Assembly: GCA_023053545.1 (NCBI GenBank)
Contig: JAKZAN010000002.1
Coordinates: 609,501 to 673,500 of the forward strand
DNA: 64,000 nucleotides
Direction: 5' to 3'
From: Lepidurus packardi
Taxonomy: Eukaryota; Arthropoda; Branchiopoda; Notostraca; Triopsidae
Shown here: piece after piece, positions 1 to 11,164 of the stretch
Position numbering within the stretch: position 1 is the stretch's first letter
How the letters are laid out: the number at the start of each line of letters is the position of its first letter
Notes under the pieces: model-generated
What the model saw: only the letters and a program-made list of their open reading frames with translations
Databases searched by the model: none
What the model was told of the DNA's origin: nothing
Translations under genes and position numbers: made by a program

Positions 1-153
1 AAATGCTCCAGTCGCCCTATTCAGTGAGAATTCTTAGAAAATTATTGCTTTTTTCCTTAAGTTGTTTTCCTCAATCCTTTGTTGTTTCTCTACGCATTTA
101 GCTTCAGTTTCCTCGTTTTTCCTCGTATTGATTTTTTCGTGCGATGATTTTAG

Positions 154-3100
154 GATCGTTGGGCAGTGACGGTGGTGCAACTAATTGCGTTATTCTACAA
201 AGACCAACACGTGGAGACACTACAACGTTTGCTTTCCAGTTGGATGGATAACAACGAGTCAGACTCCTCTGAAGACAACGAGAGCAACACCTCACCTCCA
301 GTAAAAATTTTTTTAGAAATTCGCCAATAAATCAACTAATTTTTCTCCTTTTCTCTCTTTGAAAAGGCGCATGGATCCAGTCAGTCCACGCCTATGGTGA
401 CTTCACGTTCCACCTCAGACTCTTCTTCTTCAGATAGCGCTCAACAGGCGCAGCCAACTGTAGTAGGATCCTCTCTTCCTGCTTCCGTGCGTTCAGAGGA
501 ATTACTTGAGAAAGAACCCTTATCTCCTTCATCTGGCTTTGCGAGCGAGCCATCCTATGAAAAGGCATCACAAGCTAAATCGGAAGAAGAACGAACGAAA
601 AGTCATGCCAGCAAAGCTAGAGCTCGTCCAGCAGCTGAAATGACGTGCACGACGACTTCCAGCGAAGAAACTCATACTCGACCCAAAAGGTTTTTTTTAA
701 AGTATTCTTTTTTGTTTTTTACTTTCTGCGCTTTGGTTTTGGCATGGAAACCCCTTTTTGCTGCTTTTTAGTTTGGCTTTTAAACGAAAAATAACTGTTT
801 TCTCTTACACTTTAAAGGTTTTTAATAAAAATTATTATTTAATTGCAATTATATAGAACTGCCAAAGGTTGTCATGCCAAAGCTCAGGCGCTGAATCCTA
901 GTATTCAGCAAATTTCGACCGTTCCCGATAAAGACAAGAGGCGAAAGAAGTTGTACAAACGCTCTCGTACTTATAAGTAATGATTTCCTTTTCTGTAACG
1001 CTCAGTTTATTTTCCTTTGTGCTTCGGTAATTTAATTTTTTTTTCTTACCGATAGTTTCAATTATTCCAAACAGTTAGGGTTAATATAAAGTTAATAGTA
1101 GTTCATATTGACAAAAGTAATTAACGGACGAATTAATTTTTTAATTTGGCGTGTTTTTTATTTGTTTGTAGCCAACATAGCAAGATTATGACCAAGCTGA
1201 CACACACGCCTACCGAAGAAGATATTGCAGACATGCTGAGGGAATTTACAGTGGATTTGCTCCTGCAAGGCTATGATCAATTAGTGGGACAAATTCACGA
1301 CCAGTTAGTGAAGGATCCGACGTTACCGATGGACAAGTCTCATTTCTTGTGGTTAATCACGTACTTTCTACGCTTTGCCTCGCAATTGGAGCTCGATCTC
1401 AAGCATATTGGGTACGAAACACTATTTTCAGCTTTCTTTACCTATGGAACTTTTTTTAAAACCTTATTTTTCCTTTTTGGCTGGAGTAGGCGTGTTTTGT
1501 CATTGGAATTGGTGTCGTATTTGTGCCTGGAAGGCTTATTAATGTCAGAGCAAGTGGAATTGACCTACCAGCAAGGCTGCTCAGCAGAACTGTTGAAGCC
1601 ACACTTGCGCCGCCTCCATTTGGCGGTCACTGCGTTGCGAGAAGTGTTCCAAGCCCTGGAAACGTACAGTAGATTAACGCTAAGCAACGAAGATCGTGAA
1701 GATCTCCAGAATCTACGACGTAAATGAGATACATTCATTCTTTAAGAGTTAAAAGGAAGCTAATATTGTGTGGTGCTTTGTTTCGTTTTTTCTAGTGGGA
1801 TTGGCGGATATGGTAGACTTGAGGCAGTTGTTTTTGCTGCTGATTCGGCATTACAACCCTGTGTTGCAGAATAGACGTTATCTGCGCGATGTCGTCACTA
1901 CGAATCACGTGCTTTTAGTGACTTTGGAACGTACAGCACAGTTGCCGGCCTTTAAGGGCAAGTTTAACATCACCGAGCACCTCAAACAGTAAAAAAAAAA
2001 AACTTTTTATTGCATACTGATCTAACAGTAGCAATTACATTGTTTTTAAATAGGTTTTGCACGCCTTCAGTGGTACGACAATATGGATTGGCATTGGAAG
2101 ACTTCCAGACTAATGGACCGTTTGTGAACGACTGTATCCTGACCGTTTTACATCACGTGGGAGGAGACTTAGGTCAAGCCGAGCTTTTATGCCAACCTTT
2201 GGTGCTGCGAGCCTTTTCTGCCATCTGGGAAGACGAGTTTGAGCTTTGCGATGTAAAAATTCCTTATATTCCTTTTATTTTAAAAACAATACTTCTGGTT
2301 TTGATTGTAAAATAAATTTGGTTTTATTAGGATTGGGTGGATCTGATTGAGTATACCATGCAGCGATTTTTACGTTCTGTGGCAAGCAGTTCATCTACGG
2401 CGTTGGCCATAGGAAGAGGCAGTGACGCAGATGATTGGAATCAAACAATTCAAGTGTTTGGGACCAGCCACTCGACCTTGCCTGACATTCCGTTGAGGAA
2501 AGAAGCTGCAGAGGAAGACCCAGCTGAGCGTTTAGAGAAACTCAAAGGTATAAATATAGATTCTCATTTTCTTTTGTATATTAATCATTGCGTTTCTTGG
2601 TTTTCTTTGGGATTTTAGGGCAAGTTATTGAAGCTGGTTATGAGTGGGCATTGCAGTGGGTCCAGCGAGTACTGATGGAGACTTGTGCCGCCAGATTATT
2701 GGCCCTAGAAGGCAGGGAATGGACCCATCCCGTTGCTTCTTTGACACAAAGTGAGTTCAAGGGTACTTTTCAGCATTCTTTGATTTATTTTGGATAAGAT
2801 TTCGATTGAGAGATGGTCGGTTAACAAGAAGCTGATTTTGTATGCTTTGTTTCGTTTAGAATTGGGAATAGGCATGCCTTTGGTAGCATGGACGGAGAAT
2901 CAAGCGGAAATTTTACGATTTGAACCTTTTGCGTTGGTCTTGCATCATTTGGGGATCGTTCCAGCATTGGGAGGAGGCATTTACCCCAGAATTCCTTATC
3001 ATTGGGACCCCAATACTCTCTACAGCTTGGCCAAAACATTGGGACCTTTACCTGAGGGTAAACCAACGCGGATTTGACGAATTTAAGAATATTTTGGGAG

Positions 3101-3654
3101 TTAATATTGATTATTTTTCGGTAGATTCGATCCTGTTTAATGAAGCGTTAGTGGAAGAAATCACGTTGTTATCGTTACCCTTGTCTCCAGCATCGGAGCA
3201 GCCGGATTCGCAGTTAACACCTCCGTATGCCGGTCCAGGGCCTTCTACATCCATGTCTTTGTAAGACTTTTGATTAGATTTCTTTGAGATAACGAGAATT
3301 ATTTTTTATTTATTTACTTCATTTTTTTATTTCTTTTTTTTTACAATTTCTTAGGTTGCCCCATACCTGGTTACATTGGGTGGAAGCTTCAGGAAGCTTA
3401 GTGCGTTCAGCAGAAAGAGCTGTAAGCTCCAGTAGTGGTCCGTCTCAACGTGGGCCTAAAGCAATGGATAGGTAACTTGACTTGTCAAAAAAAAATGGGG
3501 TATTAATGATTTTGGGTGTTTGATTAGTGCGAGCACGACGAGTTCATTGGAAGTCCATAAAACAGAATCGTGTGACTCCAGTGATGGCGAAATAACTGAC
3601 GAGGAAGTAGACGAAGAACTGTTTTCCCTACTGGAAGGGGACGCCAAGTTCTAA
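154..3654 (+). CDS. timeout: TIMELESS/TIMEOUT-type replication-fork and clock protein, 3' part (5' end outside window)
   Basis: This is the C-terminal 792 residues of a TIMELESS-family protein, in 13 exons: 154-300, 367-689, 857-976, 1172-1411, 1490-1719, 1796-1988, 2054-2252, 2331-2547, 2619-2750, 2860-3057, 3125-3260, 3355-3471, 3528-3654. All junctions are GT-AG and the frame is kept throughout. Recognisable stretches are '[18 protein letters not shown]', an acidic '[14 protein letters not shown]', '[19 protein letters not shown]', and 'PLVAWTENQ' followed by '[19 protein letters not shown]'. All resemble mammalian TIMELESS (the Timeout/Tim-1 lineage) more than the insect clock-only TIM. 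Family knowledge: it acts with TIPIN in the nucleus to stabilise replication forks and relay checkpoint signals. The end is acidic ('[19 protein letters not shown]'). The N-terminal armadillo-like half lies left of the window. The next gene on the right points toward it. The family call is firm; orthology to Timeout rather than clock TIM is inferred. Confidence 0.9.
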
Positions 3655-4170
3655 AGAAAGTTTTTGAACAGTTTTATCATAAAATAAGGACCCCAAGAAG
3701 TTTTATCCTCCGTTTTCATTAGTAGAGTAGATTTCAGGATCAGTTGGGTTTTTGTAGGGACGCTTTTAGTGCATCAATGCTGTGAAGACGAGAAGTGGAG
3801 GAGAAAATTCACTGAAGAAATGTGAATCTTTTGACGTATACAGAGAAAAAGAATAGCTACATATAAGTAATTGTATCATTTTTGTATTTAAAAGTTCCAA
3901 CACTCGTTATTTTGTCAAAGACTGTTTATAAGACTGGTTGTGAGCTTTTGCAAGTTGTTTGTACTGCTTTGTTGTATTTGCGGTCTAATATTGAATGACA
4001 ATCGTGAATTAAGCCTGGTTTGTCTTAATTTGGGTGTTTTACCTTGAATGGGTTTTCAGCCGTTTGAATTTGGCGCCTTGCACTGACGATGCCTCGCCTC
4101 TTCCGGTTCTGTTCAAGAAGCCTCGTTGCCGTTAGTCCGAAAGCACGATTGTCTTTCTAATAGCGATGGT

Positions 4171-4455
4171 TTAAAGGGGGACTAAGGTTTCAAAACGAAA
4201 AAAAAATATTTTATTAAACAGATCAAGTGATGTGTTTTGTCTAAATAACCCTTATGCCAATTATGCATAATAATTGAGTAATTAATTATTTAGCAGAATA
4301 AGCACCGCCCCTTTCCGCAACATTTCAAATTTCCCTATCCTTATAACATTGCGCCTTAATCTTTGAGTGTATATAAAATCGACCCTTCGATTATGTTTTT
4401 GATTTTTTCTTTTGATTATATTGCGCTCATGGATAAGCACGCAATGCGCTCGGAG
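4171..4455 (+). repeat. Decayed copy of the TTAA foldback element (one full arm, second arm broken)
   Basis: Starting at 'TTTAAAGGGGGA', this stretch matches the arms of the complete foldback element at 27253-28123 over about 230 bp. Shared words include 'CCAATTATGCATA', 'GAGTAATTAATTATTTAGC', 'AAGCACCGCCCCTTTC' and 'CCTTCGATT'. A short inverted piece at about 4410-4455, with 'TTGCGCTCATGGATAA', resembles the inner end of the opposite arm, after which similarity stops. It is therefore a truncated sister copy. No coding capacity is seen. Confidence 0.65.
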
Positions 4456-4594
4456 ATCAAGAAAAGTGTCTGGTTTCAGGAGAGGTCACGGAATGTCAGG
4501 GAAAGTTAGCTGAGGATTCCCAAAATAGATGGATGGTATCCATTTACACCAGCTTAGGGGTGGTGTAATAGAAGTTTCAACGAAGTTTTATTAT

Positions 4595-4665
4595 AGTCCT
4601 GTGATCGAGTGGATAGTGTGGAAGCCCATGGGACGAGAGGTCCTCGGCTCGAAATCGGTCGAAGC
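4595..4665 (+). repeat. tRNA-like sequence, possible SINE head
   Basis: An A-box-like 'TGATCGAGTGG' (4602-4612) and a B-box-like 'GGCTCGAAATC' (4646-4656) lie 44 bp apart, as in a RNA polymerase III internal promoter. The presumed acceptor-stem halves do not pair well and no CCA-ready 3' end is visible. A tRNA-derived SINE or a tRNA pseudogene is therefore more likely than a working tRNA. No A-rich tail or target-site duplication could be defined. Confidence 0.35.
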
Positions 4666-5081
4666 ACTTTATTAATCGAGCAAAAGATGTATTCTCTGTA
4701 CAGACGCAGCCTTGTTCAAATATAGCATTTATCGCGCAAAAATGTTTCACGTTTTCCCTTTTATTTCAGTGGTTACAAACCCTACAATAAAAAGGATATT
4801 TTTGGAAACAATTTTACGATGAACGTTTTGGGTACAACAAATAAGGAATTCCGGGTGGGGTCAAACTTTTAGAATCGAATTGTTGGAGCTAAAAAAAGTC
4901 GCAGACAAAAATTCCAACAGATTCAGAAAACTGAGCTCTTAGCGTAACGTTCGGAAGGGAAATCTTTAAAAGTAAAGCAAAAAAGCTCGGAAAACAAGCG
5001 TTATAATTTTACTAGATGCTCAAAACTGTAAATGTTTCAAACTCTCGCCTTCATATACATCAGCCGCAACAACGCAGCTTA

Positions 5082-6653
5082 CCCTGTTTTATGGTTATAA
5101 GCTAGAAGCTTAGTAGAGTTTAAAAGTTATTTTTTCGGGCCAAAAAGAGCTCAGTATGAAGCTTAGTAAAAAAAATCTCGAAATTTTTATTAAAAAATTT
5201 CCTCTTCATCTTCACTAGCAAAGTTTTCTTCATCTAAAAAATTATCAATTAGTTGCTCGCGAATACCACCATCATGATCAGTTCCAAAAATCGTTTCAGT
5301 TTCCTCATCCCCAGTCAAGTTGTCGTCAGTTTCCCTCTGCATCTCACCATACAAATCGATTGTTGTCTTTTTAAATCCATTTTTGATGGTTGACACTGGA
5401 ACTTCCTTCCGCTTCTCATATCCATTAACAGACTTTTTCATATGACGCACGTCTCATGTTTCCTGACTTCGTATATTCTTTATATCCATTTATCAGCCAG
5501 CTCTCCCATTTGTGTCGAAGATGTGATTTAAATGACTTATTTCCACTGTTGCAACTTCTTTGTCAATCCACCAAGAATCATACCAATCAAAGTTCCTGCA
5601 GCAGTAAATCTCGCTTTCACTTCATCTGTACGACGACCCGGAGCCGAATCTAACACGAGGAGTGACTTTCGATGAGAACGAGCATGCTTTCTCTTCATCC
5701 AAACTTTTTGATGCTCTACTTGAGTCTCAGTCGATGTCATACAAGATTTCTCATTCGCAGATACAGTGATGTTTGATGGAAGGAGCCTGAGTGAATTGTC
5801 TTGCTACGGAATATCACATATGCTGGAAGCTTTGTACCAACTGCAGTAACACGAAGGACTACCATGAATGGACACTTTTCAGCTCCAGTTGTAGTTATTC
5901 GCATGTCAGATGAATCTTTTTGATCATTGTTAAAATTGGAAGGCGTTTCAAAAGTCACTGGAACTTCTTCCATATTTCCAACGTGTTCAAGAGAATAATT
6001 AGACTTTTGTTAAGAGACGAAATTCACAAAATTATCCATCTTATTTTCCCAATCATGAGGAAGTTTCTGGCCTACGGAAGTGACTGTACGTCTTACGAAT
6101 TTGTTTCTCTTCGTGAAACTAAAAGTCCAGAAAGTCGAGCCCTTAAAGTTCTCAATTTTCATTCGCACAGCATGTGCACGAGCTTCTCGCAAAATCGATG
6201 ATCCAGATACCAAATGACCTTCCTTTCTATGAGCATTAATCCACTCATTCACATGAGCTTCCAACGCGGGTCACTTAATTCCACGAATTCTCTTGGCAAC
6301 TTTTGCTTCTTTGTTTGTTTTGGGTTCCATCAGATCATTCTGAGTTTTCCGGCGTTTGATTTGAGTTATATGAACTCCATAGTGCTCTGCAGCTTTTGAA
6401 TTTGATGTTGTCTTTGCATATTCCACTGCCTCCAGCTTATACTTCAGTGTAAAAGTATTACGTTGCTTCTCAGACATAGTTATTTGAAAAAATACGTAAC
6501 TGATTTGTTTACAATTGTTGGCGGGATTTTTCATTTTTTTTCTCTTTACTAAACTACTAGCTTAGTAAAGATAACATAAAACGTTTGGGTTTCAAAAAAG
6601 TTTACTAAGCTAGCAGCTTAGTAAATAGTAGAAGCTTATAACCATAAACAGGG
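5082..6653 (-). mobile_element. Degenerate pogo/Tigger-family DNA transposon with TA target duplication
   Basis: The ends are near-perfect inverted repeats: 'CCCTGTTTTATGGTTATAAG' from 5082 and its complement ending 'CCATAAACAGGG' at 6653. Both ends are flanked by TA (5080-5081 and 6654-6655), the target preferred by Tc1/mariner/pogo elements. 'GCTTAGTA' motifs recur just inside both ends. The length is 1572 bp. The interior carries a broken transposase on the minus strand. It sits in the gap between the convergent TIMELESS and FNDC3 genes. Confidence 0.85.
5190..6534 (-). pseudogene. Broken pogo/Tigger transposase
   Basis: From an ATG at 6534 the first block has a helix-turn-helix of the pipsqueak/CENP-B type ('KLEAVEYAKTTSNSKAAEHYG'-like). 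A second block ('EAHVNEWINAHRKEGHLVSG') matches the second CENP-B/Tc5 helix domain. A third block ('MEEVPVTFETPSNF', 'LRVTAVGTKLPAYVIFRSKT') is the start of the DDE core. A fourth ('LLVLDSAPGRRTDEVKA', 'LGGLTKKLQ') carries the second catalytic aspartate region. An acidic tail ends near 5190. In-frame stops at about 6271 and 6010, and frame changes near 5740 and 5450, break it. It cannot make a full transposase as it stands, although an exapted use of single blocks is not excluded. Confidence 0.85.
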
Positions 6654-6862
6654 TATATATTACCAAGAGATCAGTACAGTTACGGATTTGGTACAAAGTT
6701 TTCCCAAGGTTAAAAATGCAGTCCACTAACTGTAATCTTGATCATGGCACAATTTTGGCCACACAATGACAATTCGACAGAAGAATGACATGCGTCTAAC
6801 CTTCTCAGGAGCCAATGGCATATCGAGCTAAAGAAAGCTTTGCTCATTAGCTAACCACATAG

Positions 6863-6866
6863 GTAT
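6863..6866. repeat. Target-site duplication GTAT, left of LTR element
   Basis: GTAT directly precedes the left LTR and is repeated at 12573-12576 directly after the right LTR. This 4-bp direct repeat defines the insertion boundaries. Confidence 0.85.
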
Positions 6867-7162
6867 TGTTACACACCTCTTTGTATTTCACACACAATTC
6901 CCAAATTATTACACTTCTCTCTTTTTGTTCCACGCACCCTCCTCCTTCTCGTCTCACTTTCCTTCCTTCCCTCCTCGTTCTGCCCCTCCTTCCCCGCAGT
7001 CCCCTCTCTCTCGCTCGCTCCCTATCGCCAACGTTTGGAAGTCGTCTAGTATGACTCACCAGACCGCGCAACTGAGGTGCTACCCGTTCCTAGAAGCTAC
7101 GTGCTTAATTGTACCAAAAAGGGATATGCTACACTGACAAGAAAAAGGACGAAAACGCTACA
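6867..7162 (-). repeat. 3' LTR of the gypsy-type element
   Basis: Starts TGTTACACACC and ends AACGCTACA on the plus strand, identical in my reading to 12277-12572. It contains a long pyrimidine-rich tract on the plus strand (about 6925-7025). The sequence just inside it on the element strand ('GGAATGGCCGAA') is only a weak polypurine tract. Confidence 0.93.
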
Positions 7163-7288
7163 TTCGGCCATTCCTGACAAATGACACTTAAAAGAGAATC
7201 TATTGCTAAACTCCCCACGAGGTTACGTGTAAAAATGAGGAAATTCTAACAATTCATCAGCAAAACTCAACAACAATCGAGCTACAAA

Positions 7289-10200
7289 TCAGTCGCTGAC
7301 ATAATCTTCGAACCTCTTCGGCCGCCGACGTGGCCGGCCCGGCCGCTGCTCTTGGGTTCTCTCCCCTTCCGCTTGGCGTATCCGACATCTTTTCCCCTCT
7401 GCATCTCCTACTCCGACCGATTGATCAGATAAATTCTCTGCTCGCTGAGTTTCCGGTTCGTCTTCGGTTGGACTATCACTTTCTTCGTCGAACCCCGTAT
7501 GATACGGCTTCATTTGGGATACGTGCACAGGAAATATTCTCAACGTTCGTCGTGTTTCGCAGCCAGGCACGTCCGACACCCGGTAAGTTACAGGAGTTAC
7601 TTGTTGTAGGATGCGGTAAGGCCCCGCATACTTAGGTCCAAGTTTGGGACACCTTCCTCGAGTGCGAATATTTCTACGAATTAACACGAGGTCGCCAATA
7701 CAGAAGTCACGGGGCTGGGAACGAGTCAGGTCGTATGTCTGTTTCTGCTTCTTCTGTTTTTCCTTGACCTGCTCAAAAGCCGCCCTCCTTGTAGCTTCTA
7801 CTCTCTCCAGGAACTCTTCATAAGTCTCGCCCGGTTCCTCAGGCCACGGGTACATGGTTTCTTCTGGAAGGCGAGGTTCGCGTCCGTAGACCAGTTGGAA
7901 AGGGGATCTCCCTGTACTCTCCTGCACTGCCGAATTGATAGCGAAAACGGCCCTCTGTACGAAGATGTCCCATTCCAATTGGTCGGAGGTAAACCCAACC
8001 AGCACCTCGGAAAGTGTACGATTCGCTCGTTCGCATAGTCCATTGGACTGAGGGTGGTAGGCTGCAGCCATCGCGTGCCGAATTTGTAATTGATCTAATG
8101 CCTGTTCTAGCGCTTCGGATGTGAAGCCCGACCCCCGGTCGCTCACAAGTTTACTAGGCGTACCATGTCGGGCGATAATAGTGTTAAGAATGAACTCGCT
8201 AACGTGGCGCGATGAAGTGTCCGGGACTGCTGCTGCCTCAATCCATTTGGTCGTGTAGTCTATGCAAACTAACAAGTGGCGGTTACCTCGTTGTGTTTCG
8301 GGAAGAGGACCAACGTGATCAATACCGACTGTGTTAAATGGTTCGGTGGGTATAGGGATAGGTTGTAGAGCTCCAGCTGGTTCCCCTGGTGGTTGCTTTT
8401 TAAATTGACAATGAACACAACCTGCCACAAACCGTGCGACCTGCTTCCGAAGGCGCGGCCACCAGTACCGGAGTCTAAGGCGTGTCGTCGTCTTCGAAAC
8501 CCCCAAATGACCGCCACTTGCGCCCGCGTGGCAGTCTTCTAATATGTCTCGACGGTAGTCGGTGGGTACGGCTAGTAGAAATTTCCTTCCGCCTGCTTGA
8601 CTCTTTTTGTACAGGATTCCGTCTCGTAATGCGAATTCTTCTGACAGTCGACGTTGTTCGCGCTGAGTTACTCCCGGGGTACCCTCTAGTCCGTCGGGCT
8701 GTTCGGCACTTTGGTCTAAAATTTTAAAAATGGAAGCCAGTCTGGGATCGGCTCTCTGGGACGAGATTAACGACCGCTTCGGGACCTTGTAGGCGATCGT
8801 ACACACCGCTATTTCGTCCGGGGTAGTTGTATCTTCCGGTCCTCCCACAGCCGCTCGAGAAAGTGCGTCAGCTACGACGTTAGCCTTGCCCGAGCGATGC
8901 TTAAACGTGATGTCGAACGCCTGTAGGGCCATCACCCATCGCCCAAATTTCGCATGAAGGTCTTGTTTGGAATAAAGCCATGTGACAGCTGAATTGTCCG
9001 TGACTACTATAACCGGTCTTCCGTAGACATAGCTTCTGAACTTTTCCATCGCCCACACGATGGCCAAACATTCGAGTTCGTTACTATGGTAGCGCTCTTC
9101 CGTGGCGCTAAGACGCCGACTAGCGAAAGCAACAGTAACTTCTTCGCTCTCTTGTCTTTGGACCAGCACAGCCCCTAGGCCAGAACCACTCGCATCCGTA
9201 TGGATTTCTGTGGTTAAATCGTCCCGGAAGTGTGCGAGGACAGGGGCACATGTCAGTGCGTTTTGTAATTCTCGAAATGCGTTTTCTTGACTCTGCGACC
9301 AGCGCCACACACTCGCCTTCTTAAGAAGTACCGTAAGAGGGCTCGACTTTGAAGCGAAATTTTCAATGAATCTTCGATAATAGCTTGCCAACCCTAAGAA
9401 GCTCCTCAATTCACGAACCCCCGTCGGTGCTGGGTATTGACGGATAGCCGTAATCTTTTCTGGATCCGGACTCAGTCCCTCGCTACTAATTACGTGGCCG
9501 AGGTACCGTACTTTAGGTGCGCCGAACTTACATTTATCCAAGCGCAATGTCAAGCCACTGGATCGAATTGCTTCTAGGACGCGGGATAATCGCTGCAGGT
9601 GTTCTTCGAAAGTGTCCGCGTATACCAGAACATCGTCTAGATATACCAAGCATTGGTCCCATTTGAGGCCGGCAAGAACACGATCCATAAGCCGCTGGAA
9701 CGTGGCAGGTGCGTTATTCAAGCCGAATGGCATCCGATTAAACTCAAAAAGACCGTCCGACGTAATAAAGGCTGTTTTTTCCCGATCCTGGTGTTCAACG
9801 GGCACTTGCCAGTATCCACTTGCTAGGTCTAGTGAGGTGAAGTACCGGGAGGTACCAACGCGGTCCAGGATGTCGTCGATCCTTGGGAGAGGGTAAACAT
9901 CCCTTTTGGTAATCGAATTTAGGCGGCGGTAATCAACACAAAAGCGAATGCTACCGTCCCGCTTTGGCACGAGGACTACAGGGGACGACCACGGACTCGT
10001 GGATTCCGCGATAACCCCTTCTTGAAGCATCTTCTCAACTTGTTCCGCAATCTGTTCCCGCTCCTGAGGAGATACGCGACGGGGTCGAGAATGTATTGGC
10101 GGATTTCCTCCCGTGTCAATGTTATGTGAGACAACGTTGGTGGCACCTAGCCGCGAGCCTGGGATATGAAAGGCATCCGCGTACCTCTGAACGACGGTCA

Positions 10201-11164
10201 ACATACCGCTACGTTCCTCCGTGGTTAGGGAGTCGTCTAAGTTAATGTACTGTCGCCAGTCTGTGTTAATACCTCCGTTTGTGGCTCGCCCTTCAGAGCC
10301 CACAGCGGATCCTGCTGTAAAAGGGATGACACTAACAACCGGACTCACTGTCATTAAATGTTTGTGCTCTCGAAACCTCAGTGGAGCGTCACTTAGGTTT
10401 ACTATCGGTACCCCCACTTCATTGTTGCTGACCGTCACGATGCACCCCGGTGTAATCCATTCGCCCTGGGGCCGGGCATTCAAGGTAGTCGGGAGACACA
10501 GTGTGCTGGTTGCTCCGTGCGGGACCTTCGCCCGTACGAATTTCATGGACCTGGGTGGAATGACGCTAGGAGCGGCACATACTAGGGCCCCCAAGTCATC
10601 ATCTCGTCGTTCTTCCTCACTCAGGACGTGGCGTAAAAACTCTTCGGTGTCCTGGGGTTCATCATAGGGTGCCACCTCCGAAGAAGGGTCCGTATCCGGT
10701 TTGGAGGGTAAAATGTGGAGTTTTCGATCACGAATCAGGAAGGCAGGTTCAGCTTCCAAAATCCAGTCCATGCCTAAGATTAGTGGAAAAGGAGCGCTTG
10801 AGATCACTAAAAAGTCGTGTTGCCCCCTATTACCGTCAGTCTCCCAAGCAAATTCTAACACGATATGTCCAACAATGGCTAGTCCTTCATCATTCGCCCC
10901 GACAATGGGCGGCCCGTCATACGGCAGCATATTGGACCCCATCGTACCTCGTAGCTCGTTGTACCGGATCACGGAACATGAAGCTCCCGTATCCACAAGG
11001 GCAGCAAATTTTCCAACTCCTTGGACTTCGACAGATATGGTTGGAAGTAACGCCCGCCCTGGAGGCGACTTCACTGTTAATGCGGGGACTTGGGGACTTA
11101 AGACCGGCCTTGCCCCTCGGGGCCGGCATGCTCGTTTCCCGATGGTTGAGGTCCTTGAGGGCAA
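7289..11164 (-). CDS. pol: Ty3/gypsy Pol polyprotein (protease, RT, RNase H, integrase)
   Basis: About 1290 codons run without interruption. Domains by approximate residue: aspartic protease with 'VDTGASCSVI' near 57; reverse transcriptase with 'FCVDYRRLN' near 408 and the catalytic 'YLDDVLVYA' near 508; RNase H with 'IHTDASGSGLGAVL' near 656; integrase zinc-binding HHCC module about 878-925 ('GGHLGVSKTTTRL' then 'CVHCQ'); DDE core with 'GIDHVGP' near 950, 'VSDRGSGF' near 1005 and 'GLCERAN' near 1043; and a GPY/F module ('GPKYAGPYRI') near 1184. The frame opens inside gag without its own ATG (the first codon at 11164 is TTG), so Pol is most likely made by -1 frameshifting from Gag. All key catalytic residues are present. 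The C-terminal tail is basic and short, with no chromodomain. Confidence 0.95.
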   Translation of the reverse strand: MPSRTSTIGKRACRPRGARPVLSPQVPALTVKSPPGRALLPTISVEVQGVGKFAALVDTGASCSVIRYNELRGTMGSNMLPYDGPPIVGANDEGLAIVGHIVLEFAWETDGNRGQHDFLVISSAPFPLILGMDWILEAEPAFLIRDRKLHILPSKPDTDPSSEVAPYDEPQDTEEFLRHVLSEEERRDDDLGALVCAAPSVIPPRSMKFVRAKVPHGATSTLCLPTTLNARPQGEWITPGCIVTVSNNEVGVPIVNLSDAPLRFREHKHLMTVSPVVSVIPFTAGSAVGSEGRATNGGINTDWRQYINLDDSLTTEERSGMLTVVQRYADAFHIPGSRLGATNVVSHNIDTGGNPPIHSRPRRVSPQEREQIAEQVEKMLQEGVIAESTSPWSSPVVLVPKRDGSIRFCVDYRRLNSITKRDVYPLPRIDDILDRVGTSRYFTSLDLASGYWQVPVEHQDREKTAFITSDGLFEFNRMPFGLNNAPATFQRLMDRVLAGLKWDQCLVYLDDVLVYADTFEEHLQRLSRVLEAIRSSGLTLRLDKCKFGAPKVRYLGHVISSEGLSPDPEKITAIRQYPAPTGVRELRSFLGLASYYRRFIENFASKSSPLTVLLKKASVWRWSQSQENAFRELQNALTCAPVLAHFRDDLTTEIHTDASGSGLGAVLVQRQESEEVTVAFASRRLSATEERYHSNELECLAIVWAMEKFRSYVYGRPVIVVTDNSAVTWLYSKQDLHAKFGRWVMALQAFDITFKHRSGKANVVADALSRAAVGGPEDTTTPDEIAVCTIAYKVPKRSLISSQRADPRLASIFKILDQSAEQPDGLEGTPGVTQREQRRLSEEFALRDGILYKKSQAGGRKFLLAVPTDYRRDILEDCHAGASGGHLGVSKTTTRLRLRYWWPRLRKQVARFVAGCVHCQFKKQPPGEPAGALQPIPIPTEPFNTVGIDHVGPLPETQRGNRHLLVCIDYTTKWIEAAAVPDTSSRHVSEFILNTIIARHGTPSKLVSDRGSGFTSEALEQALDQLQIRHAMAAAYHPQSNGLCERANRTLSEVLVGFTSDQLEWDIFVQRAVFAINSAVQESTGRSPFQLVYGREPRLPEETMYPWPEEPGETYEEFLERVEATRRAAFEQVKEKQKKQKQTYDLTRSQPRDFCIGDLVLIRRNIRTRGRCPKLGPKYAGPYRILQQVTPVTYRVSDVPGCETRRTLRIFPVHVSQMKPYHTGFDEESDSPTEDEPETQRAENLSDQSVGVGDAEGKRCRIRQAEGERTQEQRPGRPRRRPKRFEDYVSD

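Larger units (their letters stand above)
3655..5081. other. 3' flank of the TIMELESS gene, no gene seen
   Basis: This is AT-rich sequence after the TIMELESS stop. No exon-like open frame is visible. It holds one arm of the foldback repeat (from about 4171), a tRNA-like SINE head (about 4595-4665) and then the left end of a pogo element. I see no AATAAA near the stop, so the transcript end is undefined. Confidence 0.6.

Noticed and set aside
7163-7288. Possible env gene between pol and the 3' LTR
   Set aside because: Only 126 bp are available and no frame exists, so there is no envelope gene.
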